This document shows positions 24,959 to 37,530 of a stretch of 64,000 nucleotides of DNA, in pieces. The notes under the pieces were generated by a model, which saw only the letters and a program-made list of their open reading frames with translations, was not told where the DNA came from and ran no database searches. The position numbers and the translations under genes were made by a program. Every line of letters starts with the position of its first letter. Within the stretch, counting starts at the first letter, position 1. This DNA comes from Moringa oleifera (Eukaryota > Streptophyta > Magnoliopsida > Brassicales > Moringaceae), in the NCBI GenBank assembly GCA_021397835.1, contig JAJFZO010000230.1, forward strand, positions 4,892,001-4,956,000. The letters run 5' to 3'.

Positions 24959-26242
24959 TTATAATTGCGTTCCTTTTAGTTTGCCCATAATGTTTAAGCG
25001 TATTACTTTGGCTATCTCGTATCTCCAATTCTTTTATGTGCCTTTTTCTACCAGCTATTTGTTTCTAGCTTTCATTTAAGTTCAATTAATACCCTTACAT
25101 GTTAGGGAGCATTTTATTTCCTTAGACATTTCTTATTCGCCTGGACCTGGAATACTGCACAGACAGCATCAACTATGAAATGATTTGTACTGCATTACAG
25201 AGAATCCTTTATAATACTATGGTTGATTCTATTTCTGTGAAAGTTCTGCATTGCGATGCTTGAGCCTTTGCCCTCTATTAGGCACTGCACTTGTCCTGTC
25301 ACACTTTGTTCCAATACCTTGGTCAGATTTGGTATGGGGGGGTCTTTATGCTTCAAATAAGCGCTTAGCAATGAATCTAGAATCTTAAGTGCAAGTATCT
25401 TTTCGGTGCATGGGAAGGTGAAGTACAATGTTAATTTGCTACCAACCATGCCTCTGGTTTCTTGAGTTAACAGTAAGTATAGAAAGAAAAATAGCTAATT
25501 TGCTATATATGCTGGAGTGAAATGGGACCCCTAACTTGACTGGCCCATTAGTTTATCTTTGTGTCTTCATTTAATCTTTTGCTAGCCTAAGGACTAAGGA
25601 TGGTATTGAGTTTTCATTTCTGGCTTTCTGCTTGGTGCCTGATGATGAATGTCACCAAGACAATCAATTCCATGCTATGTAACTCTGCATACATGCCATT
25701 TACAAGAAAAACAGCTCTCGCTACTTGATTTGTGCCGGGCTGTCAAGTAAATGCAAACAGCACATAAAGAAAGTTCAATTTCAATTTTCATTTATTCATT
25801 ATGGGCACCAAATCCAATGGGGAATTGAAATAACATTTACTCAACCAGCCTCAAGAAAAATTTCCACGTAATAGACCAAGGATTTGGCTTAATCTTTCTC
25901 TTCAAATATGCTTAGGTGTTTCAGACTTTCCAAAGACAAAGCACATATGGCCAGCGGCCTTGGTAAAGGAAAGTAAAAACAAAAAGCAAAAAGACAGCCA
26001 CGTGTTAGGCTAAAGTGATTACATTCAAGAAACAATCTGAAACAGGCAAACCCAGAAATACCACATCCACAAATAATAAACCCTGCTCCTATAATTTTCT
26101 TCATCAAAAGGAGGTTTATCACGAGAGAAACTCGTGACATTTTGTTGGTGCTTTGTTTCTTGGAGCAGCCAAAGCTTCTGCTACCAGGTCTCAGTGAAAG
26201 AATAATTCCCATTTCTCTACCAATTTTTAAGGTTCTGAGAAA
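24959..26242. other. Spacer between GT47 and PsbP-domain genes
   Basis: It holds the GT47 3' flank and the promoter and leader of the PsbP-domain gene. An 84-codon minus frame at 25195-25449 has no recognisable domain and no family support. No other gene is seen. Confidence 0.5.
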
Positions 26243-27937
26243 ATGGGAACAAACTTATTCACTTGCTGCGGCAGCTTTTCTGGGAGATATCACCAGCAAA
26301 TTGCTTCTCCTCACCCTCTGCAAGCTCATGCTTCCTTGAAAAATACTGTTGCAAAAGCCAAAGCTGTTGTTGCAGTTTCCAGAGAAAGTGGGTTTGTTGC
26401 TAGAGAATCAGAGGAGTCCTGGGGGGGCGTTCTGAATAGAAGGTCGCTTCTAATTTCTGGGATTTCAATTGCTACATCCACAGCTTTGGGAGTTCCTGGA
26501 GAAGGATTGGCTGTTGTCAAGCAAGGCCTTCTTGCTGGCAGAATTCCTGGTTTGTCTGAACCTGATGAACAAGGTTGGTTCCCTATATTTCTCTATCACT
26601 GATTATTGTGATATCAACATGCAACAGTGGGGAAAACTGTTTTCCAATGGCTAGATGGGTCTTGTGTTGTTATGTCATAAATTCAATTTTTAAAATCTCA
26701 CTACATTTAGGATGCCCTTTGAATTGAATTTTAGGGTTGAATTGTAATTGATAGGTTCTATACTTAGCTCAGAACCATCTTCGTTCACACTATTTTGAAT
26801 GGGAAATAGAAACCAACCCATTTTGCTTTTACCTATCTTGTTTAGATTAAATCCACATATCTCTAGAAAATGAAATTTTGTGGCACTAGAAATAAAATTG
26901 CAGCCTCAGATACATCAGCAATAATGCTGTACAGTTTCTTTTAATGCGTCCGTCTGTGTCTCTATGGAGGATTAATTTCATACAATTGCTATGCCATCAG
27001 TTGCATTTCCTTCTTTCTTGTTTGCAAGTGAACTGTTGCATTTACCCTGTAAAAATATGCTCAGACAGGTTGGAGGACATACCGTAGACCAGATGAGAAG
27101 TCAGGAGGGCATGGTGTTGGATGGAGTCCTATCATCCCTTATCTGTTTTTGGTGCCTGAAGATTGGGAGGAGGTAGGTATTAATCTTTAGCAACTTTCAC
27201 ACCCTTCAAAGTTATTGAGAGGCTGCCTGTTCACATGAAAGTTTGATTCCTCGAGATAACTTTAAAAACCATCTTCTCTCGAAGAAGTGCATTTCAACAG
27301 TGTCTAATCAGTTTATCTATGTGTACCAGGTTCCAGTATCGATTGCAGATCTAGGGGGCACTGAAATTGACTTAAGATTTGCAAGTCCAAAGGCCGGCCG
27401 CTTGTTTGTCATTGTTGCTCCTGTTCTCAGATTTGCAGATAGTAGGTTTATCCACTCTCTAGCTATGCAATTTCCATGCTCTGAATACCCATCTAATTCA
27501 GTGATCTTAGTCATTCTCGATATTATTGATGTTCTGTGATATAGATCTTGGTGAAGATGCTACAATTGAAAAGATTGGACCACCAGAGAAGGTGATCGAT
27601 GCATTTGGACCAGAAGTCATTGGTGAAAATGTAGAAGGCAAGGTTTTGAGCATGAATGTAGCAGAACACTCAGGCAGAAAATATTACCAGTATGAGCTGG
27701 AGCCACCTCATGTCCTGATCACTGCAACTGCAGCTGGAAATCGCCTTTACTTGTTTAGTGTAACTGGAAGTGGTAAAGATGCTATTTCTACTTTAAAATG
27801 CTTCATATGATCCTCCAAGAATTTAAGCCATAACTTTTATCTAAAGCTTTCACTTCCACGTGATTTTTGTAGGTCTCCAATGGAATAGGCACTACAAGGA
27901 TTTGAAGAGGATAGCTGAATCTTTTCGAGTTGTATAA
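26243..27937 (+). CDS. PPD4: Thylakoid-lumen PsbP-domain protein (PPD4-like)
   Basis: It belongs to the PsbP superfamily of lumenal proteins attached to or assisting the photosystems; the exact role of PPD4 is unclear. Exons 26243-26573, 27069-27172, 27330-27441, 27545-27772 and 27873-27937 join in frame to 279 residues. The N-terminus is a two-part targeting sequence: a Ser/Ala-rich chloroplast transit part, then a twin-arginine segment (NRRSLLISG near 65-73) with a hydrophobic run ending in an Ala-rich region, as for Tat import into the lumen. The mature part, from about residue 110 (GWRTYRRPDEKSGGHGVGWS), carries the PsbP fold with LRFASPKAGRLFVIVAPVLR, GPPEKVIDAFGPEV and the C-terminal HYKDLKRIAESFRVV. 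Length and order fit Arabidopsis At1g77090. Confidence 0.9.
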
Positions 27938-28494
27938 TTCAGATAGTCTCCAAATTGAGACACCACCAGAAGATGCAGTTTTTCTGTTCGCTATCTGCAA
28001 CACAGATGACCAAAAAAGTGAGATGCATTTACAGTAGAATCCAAATCATTTCACATATGTAAATTTTGTTAAATACAGTTTGAAGAAAATTACTAAAGCA
28101 GCTGTAAGAAGAGTGTATGTAGAGTCCAATCCAGTCAATTTCAAATTGGGTAGTGTTTTTACGTTACAAATTAAAAATTATGCTGAAACTGCCCTGATTA
28201 ACTTCCCAAGACGTTGCTTTGAGTTCCCTTTCAATTTGATCATGAAAACTTCGGACTTCAACTCCTTGCTTGACTCCTAGTTAAATTTAAGCATTCTGAC
28301 GTGCATGTCTCTGATACAGCTCATAACTGTCAGGACAATGTTGCTCTGCCTGGATTGGAAACCAGAACTAGTGATTCAACAATATTCTCTTTATTTCTGC
28401 TGAATGGCAGCTCCAGGACTCTATGCCTAATGATCAAGCAGTTCTGACTGCTCTGCTAGTAATAGTCAATTATACATGCTGAAGAGCTGTTCTG
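27938..28494. other. Convergent 3' flanks of PPD4-like and PPR genes
   Basis: The two genes face each other here. The spacer is presumably shared 3' UTR and terminator sequence. A 66-codon frame at 28080-28280 has no recognisable feature. Confidence 0.5.
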
Positions 28495-30258
28495 CTAGAA
28501 ATAATCATTTACACATGCTGAATGTATAGGACGTTTTGCCTTCGGTCTGCTGAAGTGGTGGCACTGACCTTGCTTGGTTTCACTGACCATAACTGAGCTA
28601 CACCCTGCAGTCTTTTGAAGCCCCTTATTCACCATTATCATCCGCATCCTTTCAGCCTTTTCCCATTTATCAGAAGCCGCATATGTATTTGATGCAAGCA
28701 CATAATGAGAATCATTGTCGGAATTCATGTCATGATCCAGTGTACCAACCTCTTCCATCAGCCTTTCAACCACGTCCAAGTCCAAATGAATTCGGCAAGC
28801 TGCAATTAGAGCCCCCCAAACTGCATCATTTGGTTTCATTGGCATTTTCTTCACCAAATCATAAGCCTCTTTCAATCTCCCTGCACGTCCCAACAGGTCA
28901 ACCAAGCACCCATAATGCTTGACTCCAGGTGCTAGCCCATATTTCTCCATCTTGGAGAAAATTTCCAAACCTAGCTCTACAAAACCTCCATGTGCACAAG
29001 CTGAGAGAACTGATAGAAACGTGATCTCATCAGGCCTCTCATCAGAATCTTCCATGCTTCTGAAAACCTGTAGAGCCTCTTTGATTTGTCCATGAATTGC
29101 AAAACCCGAAATCATTGCATTCCAACACCTATTGTTCCTCTGGATGAACTTATCACAGATCAATCTCGCATTGGTTAAATCTCCACACTTAGCATACATG
29201 TCAACCAATGCATTCAAAACAAAGTGGTTAAGCTTCATTTCCTTGCGATTTATCATGCAGTGAATTTCTTTACCAGCATTCAACTGACCTAACTGAGCAC
29301 AAGCAGACAAAATGCTGACAGCTGTAACTTCATCGGGCTCAAAGCCTTCATCTTGCATTTTCCTGAATGCTTCCAGAGCTTGCTCACAGAACCCATTTTG
29401 TGCACATCCAGAAATCAATGAATTCCAATTCACTAAATTCCGGGTAGGAATAGAGTCAAAAATAGTCCTGGCCTCCTCTACATCACCTTTCTTGCAATAC
29501 CCAGAAATCATAGATGACCACACGAAGAAATTCTTCTCTGGCATCTGTTTAAAAAGCTCCCTTGCAGCCTCAATCTCGCCATTGCTAGCGTAACCCTCAA
29601 CCATTACCGTCCACACTGCCACATTTTTCAACTCACCAGGAACTTTGTCGAACAAACCTCTGGCTTTAACAGTATCTCCTGTTCTTGCAAACGCACGAAT
29701 CATCTCAATCCAAGTCACTGCAGTTCTCGTTGACATCTTCTCAAATAAAACAGACGCAATTTCTGTATCTCCATTCCTCAAGTACCCAGATATCATTGCG
29801 TTCGAAGTTACCACATTTCTTTCAGGCATATCATCAAACACTTTACTTGAAGCAACGATATCCCCACATTTAGCATACATATCAACTAACGAAGTCCCTA
29901 CCATCACATCATAAACAACTCCAGTTTTGATTGCCTCACCGTGTAATGCTTTCCCATTGTTAAGGCTTGAAAGAGAAGCACAAGCCTTGAATATCAAAGG
30001 GAGTACGCCTAACACGTAGGCTCCTCGCTGGCGATTTTGGTTGAATAAAACTACTGCTTCCCTTGGTGATCCATGAGAAATGTGTTTTCTTACCAGGTCA
30101 AGCAAATTGGGTTCGTTTGGGAAAATGTCAGAGCTTTGTTTGTGGAAATTTGGATGTTTTAGGGTCTGATTTTGGTGATTTTGATGTTTACTTTGGCTTT
30201 CTCGTTGAGGATGGCTTGAAATTTCTTGTGTGTTATGGGCCACTCTAGTTTTTCTCAT
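28495..30258 (-). CDS. PLS-class PPR protein, E subgroup (At3g21470-like)
   Basis: PPR proteins of this class bind organellar RNA and usually guide C-to-U editing or processing in mitochondria or plastids. The gene is a single exon of 587 codons, typical of plant PLS PPRs. After a Gln/His-rich N-terminus a repeat array runs from about residue 50, with PLS signatures such as LVDMYAKCGDI, SNAMISGYLRNGD, WSSMISGYCKKGD and WNSLISGCAQNG, to the E motif (YGCLVDLLGRAGRL then GCSSVMV). There is no DYW domain, so a partner would be needed for any deaminase activity. Repeat order and the start of the array resemble Arabidopsis At3g21470. The C-terminus after the E motif is short and diverged. It is transcribed away from the next PPR gene across a 364-bp spacer. 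Confidence 0.9.
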   Translation of the reverse strand: MRKTRVAHNTQEISSHPQRESQSKHQNHQNQTLKHPNFHKQSSDIFPNEPNLLDLVRKHISHGSPREAVVLFNQNRQRGAYVLGVLPLIFKACASLSSLNNGKALHGEAIKTGVVYDVMVGTSLVDMYAKCGDIVASSKVFDDMPERNVVTSNAMISGYLRNGDTEIASVLFEKMSTRTAVTWIEMIRAFARTGDTVKARGLFDKVPGELKNVAVWTVMVEGYASNGEIEAARELFKQMPEKNFFVWSSMISGYCKKGDVEEARTIFDSIPTRNLVNWNSLISGCAQNGFCEQALEAFRKMQDEGFEPDEVTAVSILSACAQLGQLNAGKEIHCMINRKEMKLNHFVLNALVDMYAKCGDLTNARLICDKFIQRNNRCWNAMISGFAIHGQIKEALQVFRSMEDSDERPDEITFLSVLSACAHGGFVELGLEIFSKMEKYGLAPGVKHYGCLVDLLGRAGRLKEAYDLVKKMPMKPNDAVWGALIAACRIHLDLDVVERLMEEVGTLDHDMNSDNDSHYVLASNTYAASDKWEKAERMRMIMVNKGLQKTAGCSSVMVSETKQGQCHHFSRPKAKRPIHSACVNDYF

Positions 30259-30622
30259 CTTTCATGTTACTTTTTTTGTCATTGTTTCAACTGTAAATTT
30301 GGAGGGAATTCAACAGAAACAAAGCAAAATGGAGGAATAATAATTCAAAGAAAATGAGAGAAATATTAATATGTGGTCTACCTCACAAACTTACCCTACT
30401 CTCCACTCCTTTTGTAAAATGCTTAGAAACCAGCGGCCTGTGAATTCTTAATCGTGAGAATACTCCGGTGTAGTATGGTATTATCCTGTCCTCACCGACA
30501 TAGTTTTTTTTTTTTTTTTTCTGCGTTACAAAACACTCCATAATTATCAACTTATTAACATAAATGCCCTTCTTGTGATGCTTAAAGGGCAAGTAGAATA
30601 GCCATTTTTTGAATGTAACCGG
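30259..30622. promoter_or_regulatory. Short shared spacer of the divergent PPR gene pair
   Basis: Only 364 bp separate the two PPR start codons, so both promoters and leaders must fit here or overlap. A poly-T tract lies at about 30505-30522. No clear TATA box is seen for either gene, which is common for organellar-protein genes. A bidirectional promoter is inferred from spacing alone. Confidence 0.5.
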
Positions 30623-32452
30623 ATGGAGAATAAACTGCTCAAATTATTGGAGAAGTGTGGAGGTGTCAGAGAATTTAGGCAAATCCATCTTCAGATTCTT
30701 ATCCATGGTTTACGAGACGGCGCCTTTATATTGCCAAAGCTCCTTTGTCTCTCTGCAGAGCTCTTTCCTCTGGATTATGCAGTTAAAGTATTCCAAAATT
30801 CAATGCATCCCAATGTTATTGCTTACAATACAATGATAAAATGCTGCATAGGAAAGACCCATGCTGGTGCATTGCGCGTTTATAATCAAATGAAGGCACT
30901 AATGGTAATGCCTAATAGCTTTACCTTCACTTTCCTTTTGAGGTGTTTCGAATCTTTTGAAGCTTTGCAAGATGGTTTGATGATTCATAGTGAGATTTAT
31001 AAGCTGGGTTTCTGCTCTAGTGTCTTTGTACAGAATAACCTTTTGGATTTCTATGCTAAATGTGTCGGGCATTTGGACTCTGCTTGTCGAGTGTTTGAGG
31101 AAATGCCAGATAGGGATGTGGTTTCATGGAATTCAATTATTAGTGCGCATATGGCTCGTGGTGAGATTGAATCCGCAGTTGGGTTGTTTGATTCCATGCC
31201 AGAGAGGAACATAGTGACATGGAATTCTGTTGTTTCAGGGCTGTGTAAGGCAGGGAATATGAGTTTGGCTTTTTCAGTCTTTGTGAGGATGCCAGAGAGG
31301 AATGAGGTTTCATGGAATTCCATGATTTCTGGATATGTAAGGGTGGGTGATATGAAGGCTGCACAGACCATTTTTGATCAGATGCCTGAGAAAACTGTGG
31401 TCTCCTGGACTGCCTTGATATCAGGATACAACATGGCTGGTGATCTTGGATTGGCTAACAGCATTTTCAATGAGATGCCAGTTAAAAATGTGGTCTCATG
31501 GAACGCTATGATTTCGGGTTATGTCCATAATCACATGTTTGATCAAGCTCTTACTGAATTCCGTAAAATGTTAATTGATGGTAAGTGCAAGCCTGATCAG
31601 ACTACCTTAATAAGTGTACTCTCGGCATGTTCTCATTTGGGGTCTCTTGAACATGGCAAGTGGATTGATTCCTACATTAAGAAAAATAAGATTGACTTGT
31701 CAATTCCTTTAGGGAATGCTTTGATAGACATGTTTGCCAAATGTGGACATTTGGATAATGCAAAGGCAGTTTTTAATAGGATGGCTAATAAATGTATAAT
31801 TACATGGACAACAATGATTTCAGGCCTAGCAGTTAATGGACAGTGTAAAGAAGCTATAGATCTGTTTGATAGAATGTGTGTAGAAGGTATTAGACCAGAT
31901 GATGTCATTTTCATTTCCATTCTGTCAGCCTGCACTCATGGAGGGTTGGTAGAAGAGGGTAAGAGGGTGTTTCACCACATGGTAAAGGAGTTTGGCATCA
32001 GACCCCGTATTGAGCACTATGGCTGTATGGTTGATCTTCTTGGCCGAGCAGGGAGGCTAGAAGAAACAGTCAAGTTTATAGAAAACATGCATTTGAAGCC
32101 AAATGCTGTCATCTGGGCTACTATGCTTAGTTCTTGTAAGATCCATAGAAATGGGGAGTTGTTGGAATGGGTGACCAAAAATATTCTGGATCAGGAGCCT
32201 ACAAATCCAGGCTACTTAATGTTGATATCAAATTTGAGTGCTTCAATTGGACGATGGGAACATTCCTCAAGCTATCGGGTTATAATGAGACAGCAGGGGA
32301 TGGAAAAAGTTCCTGGTTGCAGCTCAATTCAAGTTGGAAACCAGGTCCATGAGTTTCTTGCCAAGGATACCAGACACGATCAAAGAAATGAAATCTACTG
32401 TATTTTGGACATTTTAAATGGACATTTGAAAACAGTATATGATCTTCAATAA
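30623..32452 (+). CDS. PLS-class PPR protein, E/E+ subgroup
   Basis: A probable organellar RNA-binding editing or processing factor. The single exon of 609 codons starts at ATG 30623. The array begins almost at once (FRQIHLQILIHGL near residue 18, the usual start of PLS PPRs) and includes VVSWNSIISAHMARG, IVTWNSVVSGLCKAG, VSWNSMISGYVRVG, VVSWTALISGYNMAG and VVSWNAMISGYVHN. It ends with the E motif (YGCMVDLLGRAGRL, GCSSIQV) and an E+-like tail (GNQVHEFLAKDTRH). There is no DYW domain. I saw no strong targeting sequence, which is often cryptic in this family. It is not a recent duplicate of its divergent neighbour; the two differ throughout. Confidence 0.9.
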   Translation: MENKLLKLLEKCGGVREFRQIHLQILIHGLRDGAFILPKLLCLSAELFPLDYAVKVFQNSMHPNVIAYNTMIKCCIGKTHAGALRVYNQMKALMVMPNSFTFTFLLRCFESFEALQDGLMIHSEIYKLGFCSSVFVQNNLLDFYAKCVGHLDSACRVFEEMPDRDVVSWNSIISAHMARGEIESAVGLFDSMPERNIVTWNSVVSGLCKAGNMSLAFSVFVRMPERNEVSWNSMISGYVRVGDMKAAQTIFDQMPEKTVVSWTALISGYNMAGDLGLANSIFNEMPVKNVVSWNAMISGYVHNHMFDQALTEFRKMLIDGKCKPDQTTLISVLSACSHLGSLEHGKWIDSYIKKNKIDLSIPLGNALIDMFAKCGHLDNAKAVFNRMANKCIITWTTMISGLAVNGQCKEAIDLFDRMCVEGIRPDDVIFISILSACTHGGLVEEGKRVFHHMVKEFGIRPRIEHYGCMVDLLGRAGRLEETVKFIENMHLKPNAVIWATMLSSCKIHRNGELLEWVTKNILDQEPTNPGYLMLISNLSASIGRWEHSSSYRVIMRQQGMEKVPGCSSIQVGNQVHEFLAKDTRHDQRNEIYCILDILNGHLKTVYDLQ

Positions 32453-35400
32453 GAATTTCACAAGTCTCCAAAGGGTCTAAGGAACAATGAATTATCCACC
32501 AGAGTATGGTTTGATAAAACGTGTGAAAGAGGAAGTTAGAATGGTTCCTTATTATTGAGTAAATTTCAGCATGAACACCCGATTCAAGGCTTTCAAGCGG
32601 GACAAAATCATTCTTTATCTATAAACACCAAATGATAAGGTGATTCTGGCTGTTTAATTTTGATTTGGATCATGGCATTATGAGCATTCGCTCTTGTTAC
32701 AGTTTGAGAGAGCACTCTTATTGTCAGAGGGTTAAGGCTTGAGATATTGGTTTTTGATCATCAATTTCTCATTTTTGTCATCTTAGTGACACTGTAGACT
32801 GCGTCTGCCAGTAGGAACAGGCCAAAGGCCAGACAGCATACATACCTCAATGTTCTCTCGTGCAGCACATATAATTTTATGTTACATGAAAACACCTGGT
32901 GTGAGAGAAATTTAATCTGTTCTTTTGAGCAAAATGAGAGTTTTGAGGCATTGATCGTATGATGAGGGAAAGAATTTTAGGCTGTGATGCAAATCACTTG
33001 TGAGATTGAGTACATATCCTTAAGGGATCTTATGAAGCATCTAGCGGCTATTTGTTGGCTGCTTTGATGAAAATTATTTGTGAAGACAGTGATCTGGTGT
33101 TTGCTGCAGCTGCCTTACTGTGTTGGAATATATGAGGAGCCAAGAAAAAGAATATTGCTCAAGATGAAATTCATTCAATTTGTTTTCCCGAAAGAGAAGG
33201 TTAATCTTCATAGGAGTGAAATCAGGGCAAAGTTGGAAAACTGCTGGGTCATGTAGATGTCAGCATATCTGGCAACCCACTTAAGATATGAACATGTAAG
33301 TTGATGATTTGGGAAACCTTTTACCAAAGCTTGTTTTATTATTTTTTTCTTTTGTTGAGCAGGAAAAATAATATGTATATATTATTCACATAGCAGCAAG
33401 GGGGTGCAATCCTTTGCATAGTTTTTGGAGGATAGGAATTCTATGAAATCTACCGAATCCTCCTCATTTACCAAAGCTTGTTAGGGTCATCTTTTCCTTC
33501 AAGAATATACTGATTGACTCATTTTTTTGAATTCTTTAGATCTATGATCATTTATTCTTCAAATGAAAAAGCTGCAAACTTGGGAATGATGAGAGATCTA
33601 TTGTCTAAGCTTGCTCTTTTATGTCAATGTCATGTACAGTCATAGATTTTTATTTTTTTTTGTTTATTTTTTGGGTTTGGAGATCTTTTACTTGTTCTAA
33701 TTTTTCCATGCAGTCATCTAGAGTTCAAATACTAAAATGGATGTAACTCTTGAGCACCAATTATAGCAGTAAAGTTTTGATTCATGATGTATGCCTTATC
33801 AAGTATACAGATGTTGCCTTGGGTCTCAAAATTTGATATCATAATTTTCTAGTGTGCTGTTTTCTAATGCTTATGAAGGTACTTCCTTCTTGCTTACTAT
33901 GCGGAGTGTATGCCTCTCTTTTTATTCTTTGCAATTCCATCTAATGTCTAAATGGCATCAGCAAACATTTTATGTGCTCGATCCATGCTATTAATTCACA
34001 GCATGATATTTTTCCTTTTTTCATCTCTACATAATAGCTTTATTGTGACAATATGATATTCAAGTGTGAAATTTTTTTCACTTCTCCATGACTCATGCCA
34101 TCTACTTTTATATTATCTTAGGAAAAATGTGCTCTAATTCTTGGTTATCATCCCTTATTGTGGAGTTTACGACTAGACATGTGATGTCAATGAAATTTTG
34201 GATGGTTCCTCTATACTGAATCCTGATTAAAATGGCATGAGATTAATTTGATTTAACTTCTAACCTTGCAGCTTTGGTCTGTATTTTCAGCTTTGTCGTA
34301 TCACACACCTTGAGTATGAGATGTGTGTTTTTTTTTAAATGTTTTCATTCATGACTTTATCAGCTTCTCTTGTATCTAGTGTAGTAAATGACATCATTAC
34401 ATATTTGTTATTCGCAAACTGGTCTTTATGCTGTTGTGGCTCGAGAGGCTTATGAATATGGAGATATTTTACTTGATTGCATCTTGTCATTTATTCATCC
34501 GAAGTTTGAAAGACTAAGGTGTGTCTGTAAATTTTGACTACTTATTATGACAGTTGAGTTAGAATCAATGTAATACCTTAGTACTCAAAATTCAAAATCC
34601 TGATATTTTAGTACTGGTGAATGTCCTTTTCTCTTGTCTTGAAGTCACGTATCTATTACCCAAGACAAATCTGAAGTTCATCAACATGATATGCATCTTA
34701 TTCTTGTTTTGTTTTCTCATGAGAGTTCAAGGAATGATTGATTTATGATTCTCCTTCGAAATGTTGACAATTGCTTGGTGAAGAAAATCTGTGTCATCAT
34801 ATCAGACATTAGCACCACAACACATGGATGGCTCTGAATCTTTCATCTCTTTGATTGCCCGCGTAGAGTACATCCAAGATTTCACTGTCTTCTTCAATAT
34901 TGTGGGAATGTCATGACCTTAAGCATCTTTTCTTAGCTTCATCCAAGTGAATTGTGCCACTGTCACATCTTCATTTTTATTTTATTCATTATTTGAAAAA
35001 TCATACTTCATTCATATATAAACTTGTAATCCATGTGAAGTAGAGTCATAAATTTTGAAGATTGGCAAAATTAAGCAGCAATATCTTGCATTTGAACGTC
35101 TCTTAAAAGTGGGAACTTATCAATCTGGTAAGATAGCAATCGGGTTTTTCAGTCACATTCTGATACGACAAATTCTTTTTCCCTCCTTTTCTTTATGCCA
35201 TTCTGATTCCTTGAACTTAGCATTTCAGTTACACAATTCATTTTGACCTCCCATGATTTACATTATAATCAATAGGCATCTACGTGGTACCAAGCTTGAG
35301 TCTGAAGTTATGTATCATTGACATTTGATCACACGCTTATTTGACAGATTGACATTCAAGTTTATGCCTTGTGGGAAAATGCTCTTGGTAATAGAGTGAA

Positions 35401-37087
35401 AACAAATGAGATTTTAGGATTATAATCGAATCTTATGGTGCATCATGAATCATAGTTTGTCAATCTGGCATGCACAGGTGGCTTGACATCCTTCTTTGTC
35501 CTAGCTTGAGTTGATGGTCCATCCACTTGTCACAAAGACATTGCCATAGCCTGAGAAGGAAAATGAAGAAATCGTTGATTACTCAGTATGTGATATATGA
35601 TACTTATTCTGGTTTTTGTCTGTGACTGATTCTTTATAAGGTTGCTTGTATCTGGTTGATGATCATTTTGTTCTGGTAGGTAATCTTTGAACTAAATTCA
35701 GACACGACATCTGTTCATCCAAACAGGGAAAGGATCTGCATCAGGACACAAGACTCCATTATTTCTGTTGCGGCTCTTCTTGTTCTGGTAATTATCATGT
35801 GCAGGATGCAGTAGGAGTTGGGTCTAATTATGCAAACCTCCAAAATACTGAACAGAAAAAAAAAGCTGTTTTTCGGGTAATGCCGGATCAAGACAAAACC
35901 GTGGAACATAATATCTTCCCAGTTCCTATCTTTCGGTGATCTGGATAGAAGCAAAAGGCAAAGGTTTCTAGAAGTGAAGGTCGGCAATTTTGTCTCGAAG
36001 ACTACTTTTTTAATTACTGGAGTTAGAATAGCATCTCTCAAAGATCTAAAGTTCCTTTTCTTTTTCATTTTAAATGCGGTAGAATTAATCATGAACGGTA
36101 TAATTCATGCATTCGTTTTTAAATATCAATGCCTTTTCAATATTACTTTTCATTTATTTTAACAAAATTTACACCTAATGAAAGTAAGTTTAGCACTTTA
36201 TACATTCAGAAAGGAATATTTGTAAACCATATCTTATTTTAATTAAGAAGTTCTGTTCAAAGAAGTGCATGGCATGTTTAGTCTTTTCGGTATACATATG
36301 TATGTGTATATGAATGCCTCTTTATTACCTATTGAAAATTTGGTACCACAAAATTGATCTTTTTTGAAATCATTGAATTTAAAGGTTTAATTTTTTTAGT
36401 AAAAATATTAATTTTATTTAAAAGAGCTATTTTAACCGTCTATCGATTTCAAATAGATAAATTTAGTTTTGTTTTCATATGATAATTGTTTATCTTTAAA
36501 TATAAGATAATATAAAATAAAACAAAATTCAGGAAAAAGATATATGCGTAAGAAAAAACAGTAGCAATTTGGCCTGAAATTAAGTTATGTTGATTGGTCA
36601 TTAATTCATGGAAAATAATTGTAGGGTGCTACTTTATGAAATCCCGGGAAACAAGAAATATATAAATGATTAAGCATTAACAAGAAATGAGGAAACGTCT
36701 AAACTTGGTTTCCTCGATCCCACGCAATTTCATTTTCTCCCTTTAAATTCTAGGAGATAATAATTAAGGATTCTAAATTCTAAGTACCAACCATTATCAC
36801 TCAAATCTTTTAATCAATGAATTGGTGGACAAATTGGTGTCATTAAAGCTGTTTAAATTTTTATTTTTAAAAAGACAAAAAAAAAATATTATCTCAAACT
36901 TTAAAGGACTTTCTCCTCAAGCAAAATCACAATTTTAAAAATCTTTAAATAAATTTTAATTGACTAATTTAAATTACATTTAATTGATTAATTTAAATTA
37001 AATTGAACCTTTCATTGATTTAATTTAAAATGGTATTAGCCTGATTTCAGAAAAATACATTTATTTCTTAAAACATTTTCTTTTTTT
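32453..37087. other. Long gene-poor interval after the PPR gene
   Basis: Up to about 36150 the sequence has balanced composition (unlike the AT-rich deserts), but only short frames without recognisable domains, such as 35055-35246 and 35715-36092. It may be decayed coding or untranslated DNA. From about 36340 it becomes A/T-rich. No tRNA, transposase or conserved domain was found. Confidence 0.45.
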
Positions 37088-37530
37088 AAAAGTAAAAATT
37101 ATATAAAACTTTTAATATTTATCCCATGTTATTAATTAAATCTTTCGTCCAAAAAGTAATAAATAAAATTTGAATCTATTAATTTGATTTAAATTAGACT
37201 TTGACTCAAATTGAAATGTCTTAAAAATAATTCAAATGAATTTTTTACTTCATTTTATGTTCATCCTTTAAATTTTAATAATTTTTTTATAAAATATATT
37301 TTTTTAAGTTCTTTAAATTTTTAATAATATAAATTTAAAAAATACATTTCAACACTCAAAAAAAATTTTATAGATCTTCGATTCAAATATGTTTAATTTT
37401 TAAATTTTTTTAAAAGATTCATTTTAGTTCAAATTAATAAATAATGATTACTATTTATTATTTTTTAAATATAAAAATTTAATTGATAATATAAAATAAA
37501 CATCAAGATATAAAATTTTTATTTATTTTT
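37088..37530. mobile_element. Foldback (MITE-like) element, copy 3
   Basis: The left end AGTAAAAATTATATAAAAC leads into CCCATGTTATTAATTAAATC. The right end TATAAAAATTTAATTGATAA then ATAAAACATCAAGATATAAA is the approximate reverse complement. The block order matches copies at 5092 and 44648. It is non-coding. Confidence 0.5.

Noticed and set aside
29312..31935. Antisense frames of 60-106 codons over both PPR genes
   Set aside because: Shadows of the long PPR reading frames with no independent support.
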